This document shows, piece by piece, positions 19,610 to 29,986 of a DNA stretch of 64,000 nt. The notes beneath the pieces are model-generated. The model was not told the origin of the DNA and ran no database searches. It worked only from the letters and a program-made list of their open reading frames with translations. This DNA is from Spirochaetales bacterium (GTDB taxonomy: Bacteria > Spirochaetota > Spirochaetia > DSM-2461), in NCBI GenBank assembly GCA_016936295.1, contig JAFGYD010000215.1, forward strand, positions 1-64,000, read 5' to 3'. A program made the translations under genes and the position numbers. Positions within the stretch are counted from its first letter, which is position 1. Each line of letters begins with the position of its first letter.

Positions 19610-21525
19610 TCTTTTTCCTTATACTTGTTGATTTTACTTTTTAATTCTAAATATTGCTCATTACTACTTATAATTTCTTGAACTCTGTTGTTTATCTCGT
19701 TTTGTGCCGTATTTGATAGAGCCCAACCTAGAGGTGCTTTATTTGTTAAGCTGTTATTGTCTAACGAAAAAGTGTAAAAATTTCCATCCAGCGTATTAAC
19801 TAGTGTCTCCAATTTGTTCAAGGAGTTAAAAGTATGGGCATCTCTTGTTTGTACCATTGTGTATATTGGAGCCATTAGCTGATAAAAAAGTGATTTGCCT
19901 GATTTTGAAAGATCCAGAGTCTCGTTATTATTAGTTATATATATTACAATTGGATTTTTTATTTTAGCTTCCATTATTATATCATATATTGTATTTGCTC
20001 CAGAATTATCAAAGTATCCTCCATCGACAAGACCAAGGACTTCATTTGTTGGACTATGCAAAATTCCTGCTGGTCCTACATAGGGAAATCTTGCAGAAAG
20101 TAGAGATGCAGTACTTACTTTAAAGCTTTTGTTTTGTTCTAAGTAGTTATAACTGTATAGATCTTCAATTAATGTGTTTTTTAGTTTCAGGCTACCTATA
20201 CTAAATGGTATCCCATTTTCAACACGTGTTATATTTATAAAAAGTGATGGAGTGTAACCATCTCCTTCCCACAAACTTTCAATTGGTTGCTTAAACTGAC
20301 TACTGTTTGTCTCTTTTTCCCAGAACTCTTCCCAAACTCTTTCAAAAACCTTTGCGTGGTCAAAACTTTGTATTGGTACCGGAAGTAATAGTTGTAATAC
20401 TCCCCGGGTAAACATCGCAGCAATAACAGGGGAGAGATAATCTTTCCCAACAACTTTTTTTACAATTCTCTCATAATCTTTGGTATCAATATTTTTATTA
20501 TTTAAAAGAGATAGATATACAGTTGCGCCAAAAGTTCCTCCGGAAACACCACTAATACCGTAAATAAAATTATTAAAGCCTTCAATATTATTTGTAATTC
20601 CTGCAAGTAGAGAACTACTCCAATAAGCAGCTCTAATTCCCCCTCCTTCCGACAGAATAAAAACTGTAGGTTTACTATTACTAAAATTACTACTATAAAA
20701 TTGTGAAACTGTTTCCCTCTCTCTCTTGTCTCCATCTATTTTTGTTAATTGTTTATTTCCGTTAAAATTACTAAATATAAATATAATAAGACCCAGAATT
20801 AAAAATGTTGACTTCCTAAATCTTAATCCTAAATATTTTATCCAATACAATGGAGGAATCCATACTGTAAAAATAATAACCAGGAGTGTTGCCGCATCCC
20901 CAAGAAACTGTGTAGACTTAATTGGAGCTACAGTTATTAATAGTAGTAATATTGCTGAAATCAGGGTTGAGTATAACAATATTAATTTTGAACTTTTTGG
21001 TAAATTTTTAAAAGGAATTATTCCATTTACTTCCTGCAGGTTTGAAGTTGTCTCTCCAATTGTACCTAAATTTAAAAAATTTCTTCGATAAGTTACAAAG
21101 AGTATAAAAAGCACACCTAAAATTAGATAGATTATACCTATAATGAAAAGAGGAACTCTTCCATCATTGATACTTGGAATATTTATACCCTGGGTAATTG
21201 TTGCAATTGATATTAAAAAGAGGGGAAATGAACCAGTTATTCTAGGTATAATTTTTATAACAATGATATCCAATTCCGAGAGGTGTCTCTCTTTATGATA
21301 CTCCATATAATAAAAGACTCTTGGCCAATACCAGTTAAATAATGCCCAAATTATTCCAATTAATGAGAAGAAGAAATATTGAAAGAAATTCCCAAAGTTT
21401 CCAAGAGCAATAATGGCATCCTTAGCTTGTGGTACTTTTAAAAAAATAATTGCCATTAATAAACATATTGATAATGATATTTTTGATATAGATAATATTC
21501 TAAAAAATTTTTGCAATCGAGTCAT
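19606..21525 (-). CDS. Membrane-anchored patatin-like phospholipase domain protein
   Basis: N-terminal multi-TM region, then LSEGGGIRAAYW, GVSGG nucleophile elbow and LVDGGYFDNSG (DGG). Confidence 0.8.
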   Translation of the reverse strand: MTRLQKFFRILSISKISLSICLLMAIIFLKVPQAKDAIIALGNFGNFFQYFFFSLIGIIWALFNWYWPRVFYYMEYHKERHLSELDIIVIKIIPRITGSFPLFLISIATITQGINIPSINDGRVPLFIIGIIYLILGVLFILFVTYRRNFLNLGTIGETTSNLQEVNGIIPFKNLPKSSKLILLYSTLISAILLLLITVAPIKSTQFLGDAATLLVIIFTVWIPPLYWIKYLGLRFRKSTFLILGLIIFIFSNFNGNKQLTKIDGDKRERETVSQFYSSNFSNSKPTVFILSEGGGIRAAYWSSSLLAGITNNIEGFNNFIYGISGVSGGTFGATVYLSLLNNKNIDTKDYERIVKKVVGKDYLSPVIAAMFTRGVLQLLLPVPIQSFDHAKVFERVWEEFWEKETNSSQFKQPIESLWEGDGYTPSLFINITRVENGIPFSIGSLKLKNTLIEDLYSYNYLEQNKSFKVSTASLLSARFPYVGPAGILHSPTNEVLGLVDGGYFDNSGANTIYDIIMEAKIKNPIVIYITNNNETLDLSKSGKSLFYQLMAPIYTMVQTRDAHTFNSLNKLETLVNTLDGNFYTFSLDNNSLTNKAPLGWALSNTAQNEINNRVQEIISSNEQYLELKSKINKYKEKE

Positions 21526-21572
21526 GGGACATTATAAGTGTAAAACCCAAATAATTTCCAGTTTTTTATAAA

Positions 21573-21600
21573 TAAAAAACCGTCAGTATATTTCTGACGG
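21573..21600 (-). terminator. Rho-independent terminator downstream of serA
   Basis: Minus strand: CCGTCAG-AAATATA-CTGACGG-TTTTTTATT. Confidence 0.9.
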
Positions 21601-21621
21601 CTTTCATGTAATTTATATTAA

Positions 21622-22779
21622 TTAGATTGCTCTAGCTAGAACTACTCCATTAAGTTTCTTAACTTTCTCTTCTACAGATTTAGCATCCTTATCGGTATTA
21701 ACTATTACATAGGTAACATCCCCTCTTGTTTTACTAATCATGTCTGTAGATGATATCCCAGCGGATTTTAATTCTGCTGTTACATCTGTCAGAAGCTCGG
21801 AATTTCCTTTTGCACAAGCTGTGATTCTTTTCCCATTTACAGGAAGAGTTACATTAGGAAAGTTTACAGAATTAATAACATTTCCAGTTTCCAGATAAAT
21901 AGAAACTTGATTTACAACCATTTTTGCACAATTTTCTTCAGATTCAGGAGATGATGCACCTAAGTGTGGTATCGGTATAATATTATCAACATTTAAAAGT
22001 GCTTCTGTAGGGAAATCGGTAATATATTTTGCTACTTTACCTGATTTAACTGCTGCTACCATATCTGCATCTTTTATTAATCCGCCTCTAGCAAAGTTAA
22101 CTATTCTAATACCTTCTTTACATTTCTCGAATAAAGCAGCATTAAACATCCCTTTTGTGTCACTATTAACAGGAAGGTGAAGAGATAGGTAATCTGCTAC
22201 TGCAAATATCTCCTCCATTGTCTCTTTTATAACAACATTTGAACTTAAATTAGCCTTAGCTTCAGGTGATATAAATGGATCATAACCCAATACTTTCATA
22301 CCAAGTGCATCACATGCATTTGCAACTAAACCACCAATAGCTCCTAAACCAATAACTCCAATTGTTTTTTCCATTATTTCTGGACCTTCGAAGTTAGATT
22401 TTCCTTTTTCTACTTGTGCTGGAACATCTGTTTCACCATCTTTTAATGTTTGAGCCCAGGTAATAGATTCGTAAACTCTTCTAGATGACATAAAAAGTGC
22501 AGCCAATACCAACTCTTTAACAGCGTTCGCATTTGCTCCTGGTGCATTAAAAACTACTATCCCTTGGTCTGTACATCTATCAGAAGGCACATTGTTTGTT
22601 CCAGCTCCAGCTCGACCAATAGCTTTAATTGTTGATGGAAATTCTGTTTCTAATAAATTGTAACTTCTTAAAATAATTCCATCTGCATCTTTGTGGTTTT
22701 CATTTATATCATATTTCGCTTTGTCAAAAAGTGACAAACCTTTATCTGAAATTTTATTATATGTTTGAATCTTGTACAT
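21622..22779 (-). CDS. serA: D-3-phosphoglycerate dehydrogenase
   Basis: GRAGAGTNNVP, VIGLGAIGGLVANA, HLGASSPESEENCA, C-terminal ACT-like region; adjacent to serC. Confidence 0.93.
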   Translation of the reverse strand: MYKIQTYNKISDKGLSLFDKAKYDINENHKDADGIILRSYNLLETEFPSTIKAIGRAGAGTNNVPSDRCTDQGIVVFNAPGANANAVKELVLAALFMSSRRVYESITWAQTLKDGETDVPAQVEKGKSNFEGPEIMEKTIGVIGLGAIGGLVANACDALGMKVLGYDPFISPEAKANLSSNVVIKETMEEIFAVADYLSLHLPVNSDTKGMFNAALFEKCKEGIRIVNFARGGLIKDADMVAAVKSGKVAKYITDFPTEALLNVDNIIPIPHLGASSPESEENCAKMVVNQVSIYLETGNVINSVNFPNVTLPVNGKRITACAKGNSELLTDVTAELKSAGISSTDMISKTRGDVTYVIVNTDKDAKSVEEKVKKLNGVVLARAI

Positions 22780-22790
22780 TATTATTCCTT

Positions 22791-23867
22791 TTAGCTGTTT
22801 GCTTTCTCAAATTCTTTCATAAAGTTTACTAGTTTTTCTACACCTTCATAAGGCATAGCATTATAGATCGATGCTCTCATACCACCAACAGATCTGTGTC
22901 CTTTTAGTGTAGTTAAGCCTTGTGCTGTAGCTTCTTTTATAAATTTTGCATCCAGTTCTTCATTTCCTGTTACAAACGGAACATTCATTAAAGATCTATC
23001 CTCTTTTTTTGCTGTACCTTTGAACATTTTTGATTCGTCCAGGAAGTTATATAGTAGATTTGCTTTTTTCAGGTTATTTTCGTAAATACCTTGAATCCCA
23101 CCCTTTGATTTAATCCATTTTAAAACTTTTCCTAAAATATATATGGCATAAGTTGGAGGTGTATTATACATAGATTCATTTTCTTCGTGAATTTTATATT
23201 GTAACATTGTAGGTGTACCTTCTACATGTTTTCCTATTAAATCCTCTCTAACTATTACAAGAGTTACACCTGCAGGACCCAAGTTTTTTTGAGCACCAGC
23301 AAAAATCAAGCCAAAATCAGCAACATTTACAGGTTCAGACATAATATTTGAAGACATGTCTGCAACCAATGGGATATTTCCTGTTTTGGGGAATTCTGTA
23401 AATCTTGTTCCATAAATTGTATTGTTAGACGCAACATACACATAGTCTGCATCATTGGATAATGTGTATTCTTTTGGTATATATGTAAAAGTATCAGCTT
23501 CGGAGGATGCTACAACATTAGCTTTTCCTATAAATCCAATCTCTTTAATCGCTTTTTTTGTCCACGCACCAGTATTTATTACGTCAACTTTTCCACCTTT
23601 TTTCATAAGGTTTGCCGGAATCATAGCAAATTGAGTTGATGCTCCACCTTGTAAAAATAAAACTTTGTAATTGTCTGGAACATTCATTACTTCTCTTACA
23701 AGTTTTTCTGCTTCTTCGTAGATAGCAACAAACTCTTTGGATCTGTGACTCATTTCCATTACCGACATACCAGAGCCTTGGTAGTCTAGCATTTCTGATG
23801 CTGCTTCTTTTAATACTTCTTCTGGTAGCATTGCAGGTCCTGCGGCAAAATTAAAAACTCTTTTCAT
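22791..23867 (-). CDS. serC: Phosphoserine aminotransferase
   Basis: NFAAGPAMLPEEVL, LFLQGGASTQFAMIP, GAQKNLGPAGVTLVIVR. Confidence 0.96.
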   Translation of the reverse strand: MKRVFNFAAGPAMLPEEVLKEAASEMLDYQGSGMSVMEMSHRSKEFVAIYEEAEKLVREVMNVPDNYKVLFLQGGASTQFAMIPANLMKKGGKVDVINTGAWTKKAIKEIGFIGKANVVASSEADTFTYIPKEYTLSNDADYVYVASNNTIYGTRFTEFPKTGNIPLVADMSSNIMSEPVNVADFGLIFAGAQKNLGPAGVTLVIVREDLIGKHVEGTPTMLQYKIHEENESMYNTPPTYAIYILGKVLKWIKSKGGIQGIYENNLKKANLLYNFLDESKMFKGTAKKEDRSLMNVPFVTGNEELDAKFIKEATAQGLTTLKGHRSVGGMRASIYNAMPYEGVEKLVNFMKEFEKANS

Positions 23868-23876
23868 ATTACTCTC

Positions 23877-24530
23877 CTAAAGTTTGTTTTTTTCATATTG
23901 TGATATAAATGCTGATAAAATATTAAATTCACCAGCAATAAATATATTTCTAATAAAAACATCATCCCTGTTTATCTCTATTAATACCGGGGAGAAGTTT
24001 ATAATACCTTTAATGCCACAATCTATTAAATCGTGGGCTACTTTTCTGGCACTATCCTGTGGAACTGTGATAATCCCAATTTTTATATTCTCTCTTTCTA
24101 TAACTTCTTTAAGTTTCGCCATTGGATAAAGATCCATATCTGTTCTTGTGGATTTTAGTTTTTCCGGGTTATTATCAAAACCGGCAATAACAGCGTACTG
24201 ATTTGAGTAGAATCCATTTTTTGTGGTTATTACATTTCCAAGTCTACCCATTCCAACAATACAAGCCTTTTTATACTTATTAAACCCTAGGTATTCGGCA
24301 ATTATGTTTTTAAGGATAGATATTTCATAGCCATTACCTGTACCTGCTTGTCTGAGAAAACTAATATCTTTTCTAATTGTATGGGATGGGACTCCCAGAA
24401 GTTTACCTATTTCGGCTGAAAAAATTTTGGTTTTTCCTTCCTGTTCCAGGTTTTCTAAAAGCACATAAAGAGTTGATAACCTTACAATAGCAGGTTTAGG
24501 AATGATAACTTTGTCTACATCCTTTTTCAT
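23877..24530 (-). CDS. rex: Redox-sensing transcriptional repressor Rex
   Basis: Winged helix (IPKPAIVRLSTLYVLLENLEQEG..VPSHTIRKDISFL) plus Rossmann ACIVGMGRLGNVI. ATG at 24530 with GGAG upstream; the ORF track 24593 start is TTG. Confidence 0.9.
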   Translation of the reverse strand: MKKDVDKVIIPKPAIVRLSTLYVLLENLEQEGKTKIFSAEIGKLLGVPSHTIRKDISFLRQAGTGNGYEISILKNIIAEYLGFNKYKKACIVGMGRLGNVITTKNGFYSNQYAVIAGFDNNPEKLKSTRTDMDLYPMAKLKEVIERENIKIGIITVPQDSARKVAHDLIDCGIKGIINFSPVLIEINRDDVFIRNIFIAGEFNILSAFISQYEKNKL

Positions 24531-24538
24531 ATCAACTC

Positions 24539-24556
24539 CAGTGAATAATTTCACGA
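24539..24556. promoter_or_regulatory. Candidate Rex-binding palindrome upstream of rex-serC-serA
   Basis: CAGTGAA-TAAT-TTCACGA resembles TTGTGAA-N4-TTCACAA; adjacent to the rex RBS. Confidence 0.5.
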
Positions 24557-24666
24557 TATCACAATAATATAAAAATATATCGAAAGCTGTCAATGAGAAT
24601 TATAAATATTTGATTCAAAATTCTTTACTTGACAATTAAGATAAAATGTCTTTAATATGAAATAAA

Positions 24667-24797
24667 ATTTTCAGGGTCGGGTGAGTCTTTTTGACAAATC
24701 CCAACTGGTGGTTACAGTCCACGACTCCGTAAAAAACTTTTACGGACTGATCTGGTGAAATTCCAGAACCAACGGTATAGTCCGGATGGAAGAAAAT
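24667..24797 (+). ncRNA. FMN riboswitch (RFN element)
   Basis: Conserved blocks TCAGGGTCGGGTGA, AATCCCAACTGGTGGT, ACAGTCCACGACTCCG, CCGTAAAAaacTTTTACGG variable hairpin, GATCTGGTGAAATTCCAGAACCAACGGTATAGTCCGGATGGAAGAAAA; immediately upstream of rib genes. Confidence 0.97.
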
Positions 24798-24852
24798 GAC
24801 AATATAATCATATCTATTTCTTTTTATCATGCCCTATAACAGGAGGTCCTCT

Positions 24853-25887
24853 TTGGACAAGAAATTTATGTTAAGGGCAGTTGATCTTGCCCTAAATGGC
24901 AAGGGTAAAGTTTCTCCAAATCCTTTAGTTGGTTCAGTTATAGTAAAAAATGGTTCTATTATAGGTGAAGGATTTCACGGTTTCTACGGTGATTCTCATG
25001 CAGAAATTAATGCATTAAATTCATGTACTGAATCACCTAAGGGTGGAACACTATACTGCAATTTAGAACCATGTTCTACTTCCTATCCAGGGAAAATAAA
25101 TCCACCATGTTGCGAAGCTATAATTAAAGCTGAAATTAAAAGGGTTGTTATTGGACAGATAGATCCAAATCCAATGGTCTCCGGGGCTGGTATTAACATC
25201 TTGAAAGCGGCAGGAATAGGCGTGATTACCGGGATTGAGCTGGAAGAGTGTTTAAAGCTAAATACAGGTTTTAACTGCGTTATGTTAAATAACAGACCTT
25301 TTGTACATTTAAAATGGGCTCAAACTCTGGATGGTAGAATTGCATCTAAAAATGGTGAATCAAAATGGATTACAAACCTAGATTGCAGGATCGATTCACA
25401 TTTACATCGTTCAAATTCAGATTCTATACTTGTTGGAACAAAAACACTTATAAATGATAACCCAACATTAACAACACGTTACGGTTTCGCGCCATCACCC
25501 AGACCTATTATTTTAAGTAAGGAAATTACCGGGACTAGTAATTTGGAAGTATGTAAAAATAATCCCTTATATCTCAATTACAGTCACAATACGAATCCGC
25601 CAATATCAAAAATTTTAGAGGATATAAAAAAAGAAGGGTTAAACTCTGTTTTTGTAGAAGGGGGTGCTTCTTTAATAACATCTTTTCTAAACAGTAACTT
25701 ATGGGACCGGATAACAGTATACACAGCACCCAGGATTTTAGGAGAAGGTTTAAACTCTGTTGGAGATCTTAATATCTTACATCCCGACTCGTCTATTACA
25801 TTTAGCAGAACTGAGATTCGTATAATTGATAATCATATTATTTTTAATGGCTGGAATAAAGGGAGTTTTCTATGTTTACAGGATTAG
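24853..25887 (+). CDS. ribD: Riboflavin biosynthesis deaminase/reductase
   Basis: HAEIN, PCSTSYPGKINPPCCEAI (zinc deaminase), HLKWAQTLDGRIA. Likely TTG start at 24853, 6 nt after AGGAGG; ORF track start 24829. Confidence 0.93.
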   Translation: MDKKFMLRAVDLALNGKGKVSPNPLVGSVIVKNGSIIGEGFHGFYGDSHAEINALNSCTESPKGGTLYCNLEPCSTSYPGKINPPCCEAIIKAEIKRVVIGQIDPNPMVSGAGINILKAAGIGVITGIELEECLKLNTGFNCVMLNNRPFVHLKWAQTLDGRIASKNGESKWITNLDCRIDSHLHRSNSDSILVGTKTLINDNPTLTTRYGFAPSPRPIILSKEITGTSNLEVCKNNPLYLNYSHNTNPPISKILEDIKKEGLNSVFVEGGASLITSFLNSNLWDRITVYTAPRILGEGLNSVGDLNILHPDSSITFSRTEIRIIDNHIIFNGWNKGSFLCLQD

Positions 25888-26495
25888 TTCAAGAAGTTGG
25901 AAAAGTTCTTAATAGAGTAAATCTGCATAATGCTGTCCGGCTAACTATTAGCGCAAGTAAAGTTATACAAAATTGTAATACAGGAGATTCCATAGCTATA
26001 AATGGTGTCTGTCAGACTGTAACTCTATTTGATAAAACCTCTTTCTCCGTTGATGTTTTAAGTGAATCTCTAAGAAAAACAAATTTAAAAACATTAAAAA
26101 TTGGGAGTATTGTCAATCTTGAATCATCTTTAACTGTTGGGGATAAAATTGGAGGACATTTCGTTTTGGGACATGTTCAGGATACTGGAACCGTAGTAAA
26201 AATTATTAAATCTGGTATAAATACCTTTTTAGAGATTAAGGTTTCTAAAAATCTTATGGAATATATGTTAGCTGAAGGGTCTGTTTGTATAGATGGATTA
26301 AGTTTGACAATTTCGAGGATTTATTTCGATTCAATACAAATTAATATAATTCCCCATACTTTATTAAATACTAAAGTAGCTAATTACAAAGTAGGGGATT
26401 TAGTAAATATTGAACCGGATATATTGATTAAAGGTATTAAAAACAATCATCAAAGTTCTTTAACTGTAGAGAAACTATTAAGTTGGGGGTATTAA
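25872..26495 (+). CDS. ribE: Riboflavin synthase alpha subunit
   Basis: MFTGLVQEVGKV; duplicated barrel domains; NGVCQTV and GLSLTI. Confidence 0.95.
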   Translation: MFTGLVQEVGKVLNRVNLHNAVRLTISASKVIQNCNTGDSIAINGVCQTVTLFDKTSFSVDVLSESLRKTNLKTLKIGSIVNLESSLTVGDKIGGHFVLGHVQDTGTVVKIIKSGINTFLEIKVSKNLMEYMLAEGSVCIDGLSLTISRIYFDSIQINIIPHTLLNTKVANYKVGDLVNIEPDILIKGIKNNHQSSLTVEKLLSWGY

Positions 26496-26498
26496 ATA

Positions 26499-27668
26499 AT
26501 GAGAAACAGTATAGAAGAAGCATTAGAAGATATTAAAAATGGGCGAATGATAGTTGTTACCGATTCTGAGAATAGAGAAAATGAGGGTGATCTTGTAATG
26601 GCTGCTGATTTTGTAACAGCAGAACATATAAATTTTATGTCAATATATGGAAAAGGGTTAATTTGTGCCCCCATTAATAAAGATATAGCTAATCAGTTTA
26701 ATTTAACTCCCATGATAAACGAAGAAGATAAACATGGAACAGCATTTACAGTCTCCTGCGATTTAAGAATTGGAACAACCACCGGAATATCTGCCATGGA
26801 CAGAGCTATAACAATTAAAGCCCTAACGAATAAAGATCTAACTAAAAGTGATTTTGTAAGACCGGGACATATATTTCCACTTATTGCAAAGGAGGGTGGG
26901 GTACTAGAACGGGAAGGGCATACCGAGGCTGCAGTAGATTTAGCTTCTCTTGCAGGCTGTTCTCCTTGTGGAGTTATTTGTGAAATCATCAATGACGATG
27001 GAACTATGGCAAGAGGTAGGGATTTAGAATATTTTTGTAAAAAACACAAACTTAAATGGATCACTATAGAGGCTTTAAAGGAGTATAAGAAAGAGCTTTT
27101 TACCAAGAAACCAATACTTATTCCAACTGAATATGGGGATTTTTATATGGAGACAATAGATAATCCTAATAATAGAGATATGCCACATCTATTTATATAC
27201 AAAGAGTTGAATTCTACACCATTAAATGTACGTATTCACTCTGAATGTTTAACAGGAGACCTTTTTGGATCTTTAAGATGCGATTGTGGCAAACAGCTAA
27301 AAGAGTCCTTTAAATATATAAGCCATTATGGAGGGGCTATTCTTTATTTAAGGCAAGAGGGTAGGGGTATAGGTTTGGTTAATAAATTAAGGGCTTATAA
27401 TTTACAGGATAATGGTCTTGATACCCTGGATGCTAATTTAAAATTAGGTTTCAAAGCAGACGAAAGAGAGTATTCAATTGCATGTGACGCACTTAAAACC
27501 CGGGGATATTCCCAGGTGAATTTAATTACAAATAATCCTGAAAAAGTTAAAGGAGTAGAAACGCATGGGATTAGGGTTGTAAATAGAATTCCCTTGAAAA
27601 TGGAATCGTGCAAAAGTAACCAGAAATATTTAAATACAAAGAGAGATAGGATGGGACATCTTCTCTAG
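26499..27668 (+). CDS. ribBA: Bifunctional DHBP synthase/GTP cyclohydrolase II
   Basis: [42 protein letters not shown]. Confidence 0.96.
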   Translation: MRNSIEEALEDIKNGRMIVVTDSENRENEGDLVMAADFVTAEHINFMSIYGKGLICAPINKDIANQFNLTPMINEEDKHGTAFTVSCDLRIGTTTGISAMDRAITIKALTNKDLTKSDFVRPGHIFPLIAKEGGVLEREGHTEAAVDLASLAGCSPCGVICEIINDDGTMARGRDLEYFCKKHKLKWITIEALKEYKKELFTKKPILIPTEYGDFYMETIDNPNNRDMPHLFIYKELNSTPLNVRIHSECLTGDLFGSLRCDCGKQLKESFKYISHYGGAILYLRQEGRGIGLVNKLRAYNLQDNGLDTLDANLKLGFKADEREYSIACDALKTRGYSQVNLITNNPEKVKGVETHGIRVVNRIPLKMESCKSNQKYLNTKRDRMGHLL

Positions 27669-27682
27669 TTATAGGAGTTTAT

Positions 27683-28144
27683 ATGAAAGAGTTAAATGGA
27701 AATTTAAATGCAAATGGAATTAGATTTGGAATAATTGTTGCCAGATTTAATAGTTTTATTACTGAAAGATTACTTGAAGGAGCCATTGACTGTATAAAAC
27801 GTCATGGAGGAAATGATTCTTTAATTGATGTTGCCAGAGTTCCTGGAGCATTTGAGATTCCATTAGCATCTAGTAAAATGGCTAAAAGTGGAAATTATGA
27901 CGCTATAATCTGTTTAGGTGCGGTTATTCGAGGAGCAACAAGTCATTACGATTATGTTTGTAATGAGGCTGTAAAAGGAATCTCTCAAGTTTCTCTACAA
28001 AATACAATTCCTGTTATGTTTGGAATATTAACAACAGATACAATAGAGCAGGCAATAGAGAGGGCTGGAACTAAAGCAGGTAATAAAGGTTTTGATTCAG
28101 CACTAGGTGCTATAGAAATGGTTAATTTACTAAGAGAATTTTGA
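27683..28144 (+). CDS. ribH: 6,7-dimethyl-8-ribityllumazine synthase
   Basis: [41 protein letters not shown]. Confidence 0.97.
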   Translation: MKELNGNLNANGIRFGIIVARFNSFITERLLEGAIDCIKRHGGNDSLIDVARVPGAFEIPLASSKMAKSGNYDAIICLGAVIRGATSHYDYVCNEAVKGISQVSLQNTIPVMFGILTTDTIEQAIERAGTKAGNKGFDSALGAIEMVNLLREF

Positions 28145-28148
28145 ACTG

Positions 28149-28180
28149 TTGTAGTAGAGGTTTATACCTCTACTACAGTT
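28149..28180 (+). terminator. Rho-independent terminator after ribH
   Basis: GTAGTAGAGGT-TTAT-ACCTCTACTAC followed by AGTTTTTTTATTTT. Confidence 0.93.
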
Positions 28181-28183
28181 TTT

Positions 28184-29962
28184 TTATTTTTCTTTAACAG
28201 GAATTTCTATTTTTAATGAAAGTTCTCTTATTTGTTCCGGATCCACTTCAGCAGGGCAATCATCCATTGGTGACATTGCCATTGCATTCTTAGGGAATGG
28301 AATAACTTCCCTAATAGACTCTTCTCCAGCCATAATCATAACAAGTCTGTCTAATCCTGGAGCAATACCTCCATGTGGTGGAGCACCAAATTTGAAAGAC
28401 TCTAAAAGGAACCCGAATTTTTCCATTGCTTCCTCTTCTTTTATCCCTACAATAGAGAAAATTCGTTTCTGGATTTCAGGGTCATGAACCCTTATAGAAC
28501 CGGAAGCAAGCTCGTAACCATTTAAAACAAGGTCGTATAAGTCACCTTTTACTTCTCCTGGGTTCTCTTCCATAGTATCGAGGTAGTGATCTTGTGGCAT
28601 ACTGAAAAGATGGTGACAAGCTTCCCAGTTTCCTTCATCATTTTTCTCAAATAGAGGGAAGTCCACTATCCAGCAGAAGTGGAATGTTGAAGGATCATAT
28701 AGTTTTCTATCAATTCCTATCTGTTTTCTTACAGCACCTAAAGATGTAACCGAAGTCTTCCAGTCTGCACCCATTAGAAGAATAAGGTCGTTATTTTTTG
28801 CTGAAAGTCCATTGCAAATTTCTGTAAATTGGTTATTGTAAAATTTAGCAACTCCACCATCAAAACCTTCTGGAGTTACCTTCATCCATGCAAGACCATT
28901 AGCTCCATACTGTTTTGCTATCTCTTCTAGCTCCGTAATTTTTTTTCTGGAGTAATCTGGAGCAGCATCTGGAACAACAATAGCTCTTACAGCACCTTTA
29001 TTATCCAACACAGTTTTAAATACAGAAAAGTCAGAATTAGGTACATAAGATGAAAAATCCTGTAACTTCATATCAAATCTTAGTTCAGGTTTATCACTAC
29101 CATATGTATTCATTGCATCCATATATGTTAAACGTTGAAATTGAGTAGGTAGTTCAATATTCATAGTTTTTTTGAAAATATGACACATTAAACCTTCGGT
29201 CATTTTATAAATATCGTTGGCAGATACAAAGCTTTGTTCTATATCAATTTGGGTAAATTCCAGTTGTCTATCACCCCTTGCATCTTCATCTCTGTAGCAT
29301 CGTGCAATTTGAAAATATTTATCAAAGTTTGATACCATTAATATTTGTTTGTATAGCTGTGGTGATTGTGGTAAAGCAAAGAACTTTCCAGGATGAATTC
29401 TTGAAGGAACCAGGAAATCTCTAGCTCCCTCGGGAGTTGCTTTAATTAGTGTTGGAGTTTCAATCTCCATAAAACCTTGACTATTAAGATATTCCCTTGT
29501 TGCATAAGCGACATCACTTCTTAATTTAATTCTTTTTTGCATACCATCGGATCTTAAATCCAAATATCTATATTTTAATCTAAGAGTTTCGTTTGCTTTA
29601 CTTTCTTCTTCAATCATGAAAGGGAGCGTGTCACATTTATTTAATATAACTATCTCTTTAGCAGAAACCTCTATTTCTCCTGTTTTCATATCAGGATTAA
29701 TCATGCTATCTGGTCGTTTTCTAACAATACCTTTAATTGCTACACAGTATTCATATTTTAAATCATTAGCAATATTCAGAATGTCTTCTGAAGCGTCTTC
29801 ATCTATAACAACCTGGGTTACACCATATTTGTCCCTTAAGTTTATAAAATGAACACCACCATGGTTTCTGTTTTTATGAACCCATCCGTTTAATATAATT
29901 TCTTTACCATCAAATTCTTTTCGAAGTTCTCCGCATGTTACGGTTCTCTGCATCTCTTTCAT
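28184..29962 (-). CDS. aspS: Aspartyl-tRNA synthetase
   Basis: Class II synthetase motifs: QSPQLYKQILM, FQIARCYRDEDARGDRQLEFTQID, GIAPGLDRLVM. Confidence 0.96.
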   Translation of the reverse strand: MKEMQRTVTCGELRKEFDGKEIILNGWVHKNRNHGGVHFINLRDKYGVTQVVIDEDASEDILNIANDLKYEYCVAIKGIVRKRPDSMINPDMKTGEIEVSAKEIVILNKCDTLPFMIEEESKANETLRLKYRYLDLRSDGMQKRIKLRSDVAYATREYLNSQGFMEIETPTLIKATPEGARDFLVPSRIHPGKFFALPQSPQLYKQILMVSNFDKYFQIARCYRDEDARGDRQLEFTQIDIEQSFVSANDIYKMTEGLMCHIFKKTMNIELPTQFQRLTYMDAMNTYGSDKPELRFDMKLQDFSSYVPNSDFSVFKTVLDNKGAVRAIVVPDAAPDYSRKKITELEEIAKQYGANGLAWMKVTPEGFDGGVAKFYNNQFTEICNGLSAKNNDLILLMGADWKTSVTSLGAVRKQIGIDRKLYDPSTFHFCWIVDFPLFEKNDEGNWEACHHLFSMPQDHYLDTMEENPGEVKGDLYDLVLNGYELASGSIRVHDPEIQKRIFSIVGIKEEEAMEKFGFLLESFKFGAPPHGGIAPGLDRLVMIMAGEESIREVIPFPKNAMAMSPMDDCPAEVDPEQIRELSLKIEIPVKEK

Positions 29963-29986
29963 AACTTAAGAGAATAACATTTTTTA

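Noticed and set aside
24636-24830. 64-aa minus-strand ORF upstream of ribD
   Set aside because: It is antisense to the FMN riboswitch; the sequence is explained by the conserved RNA.
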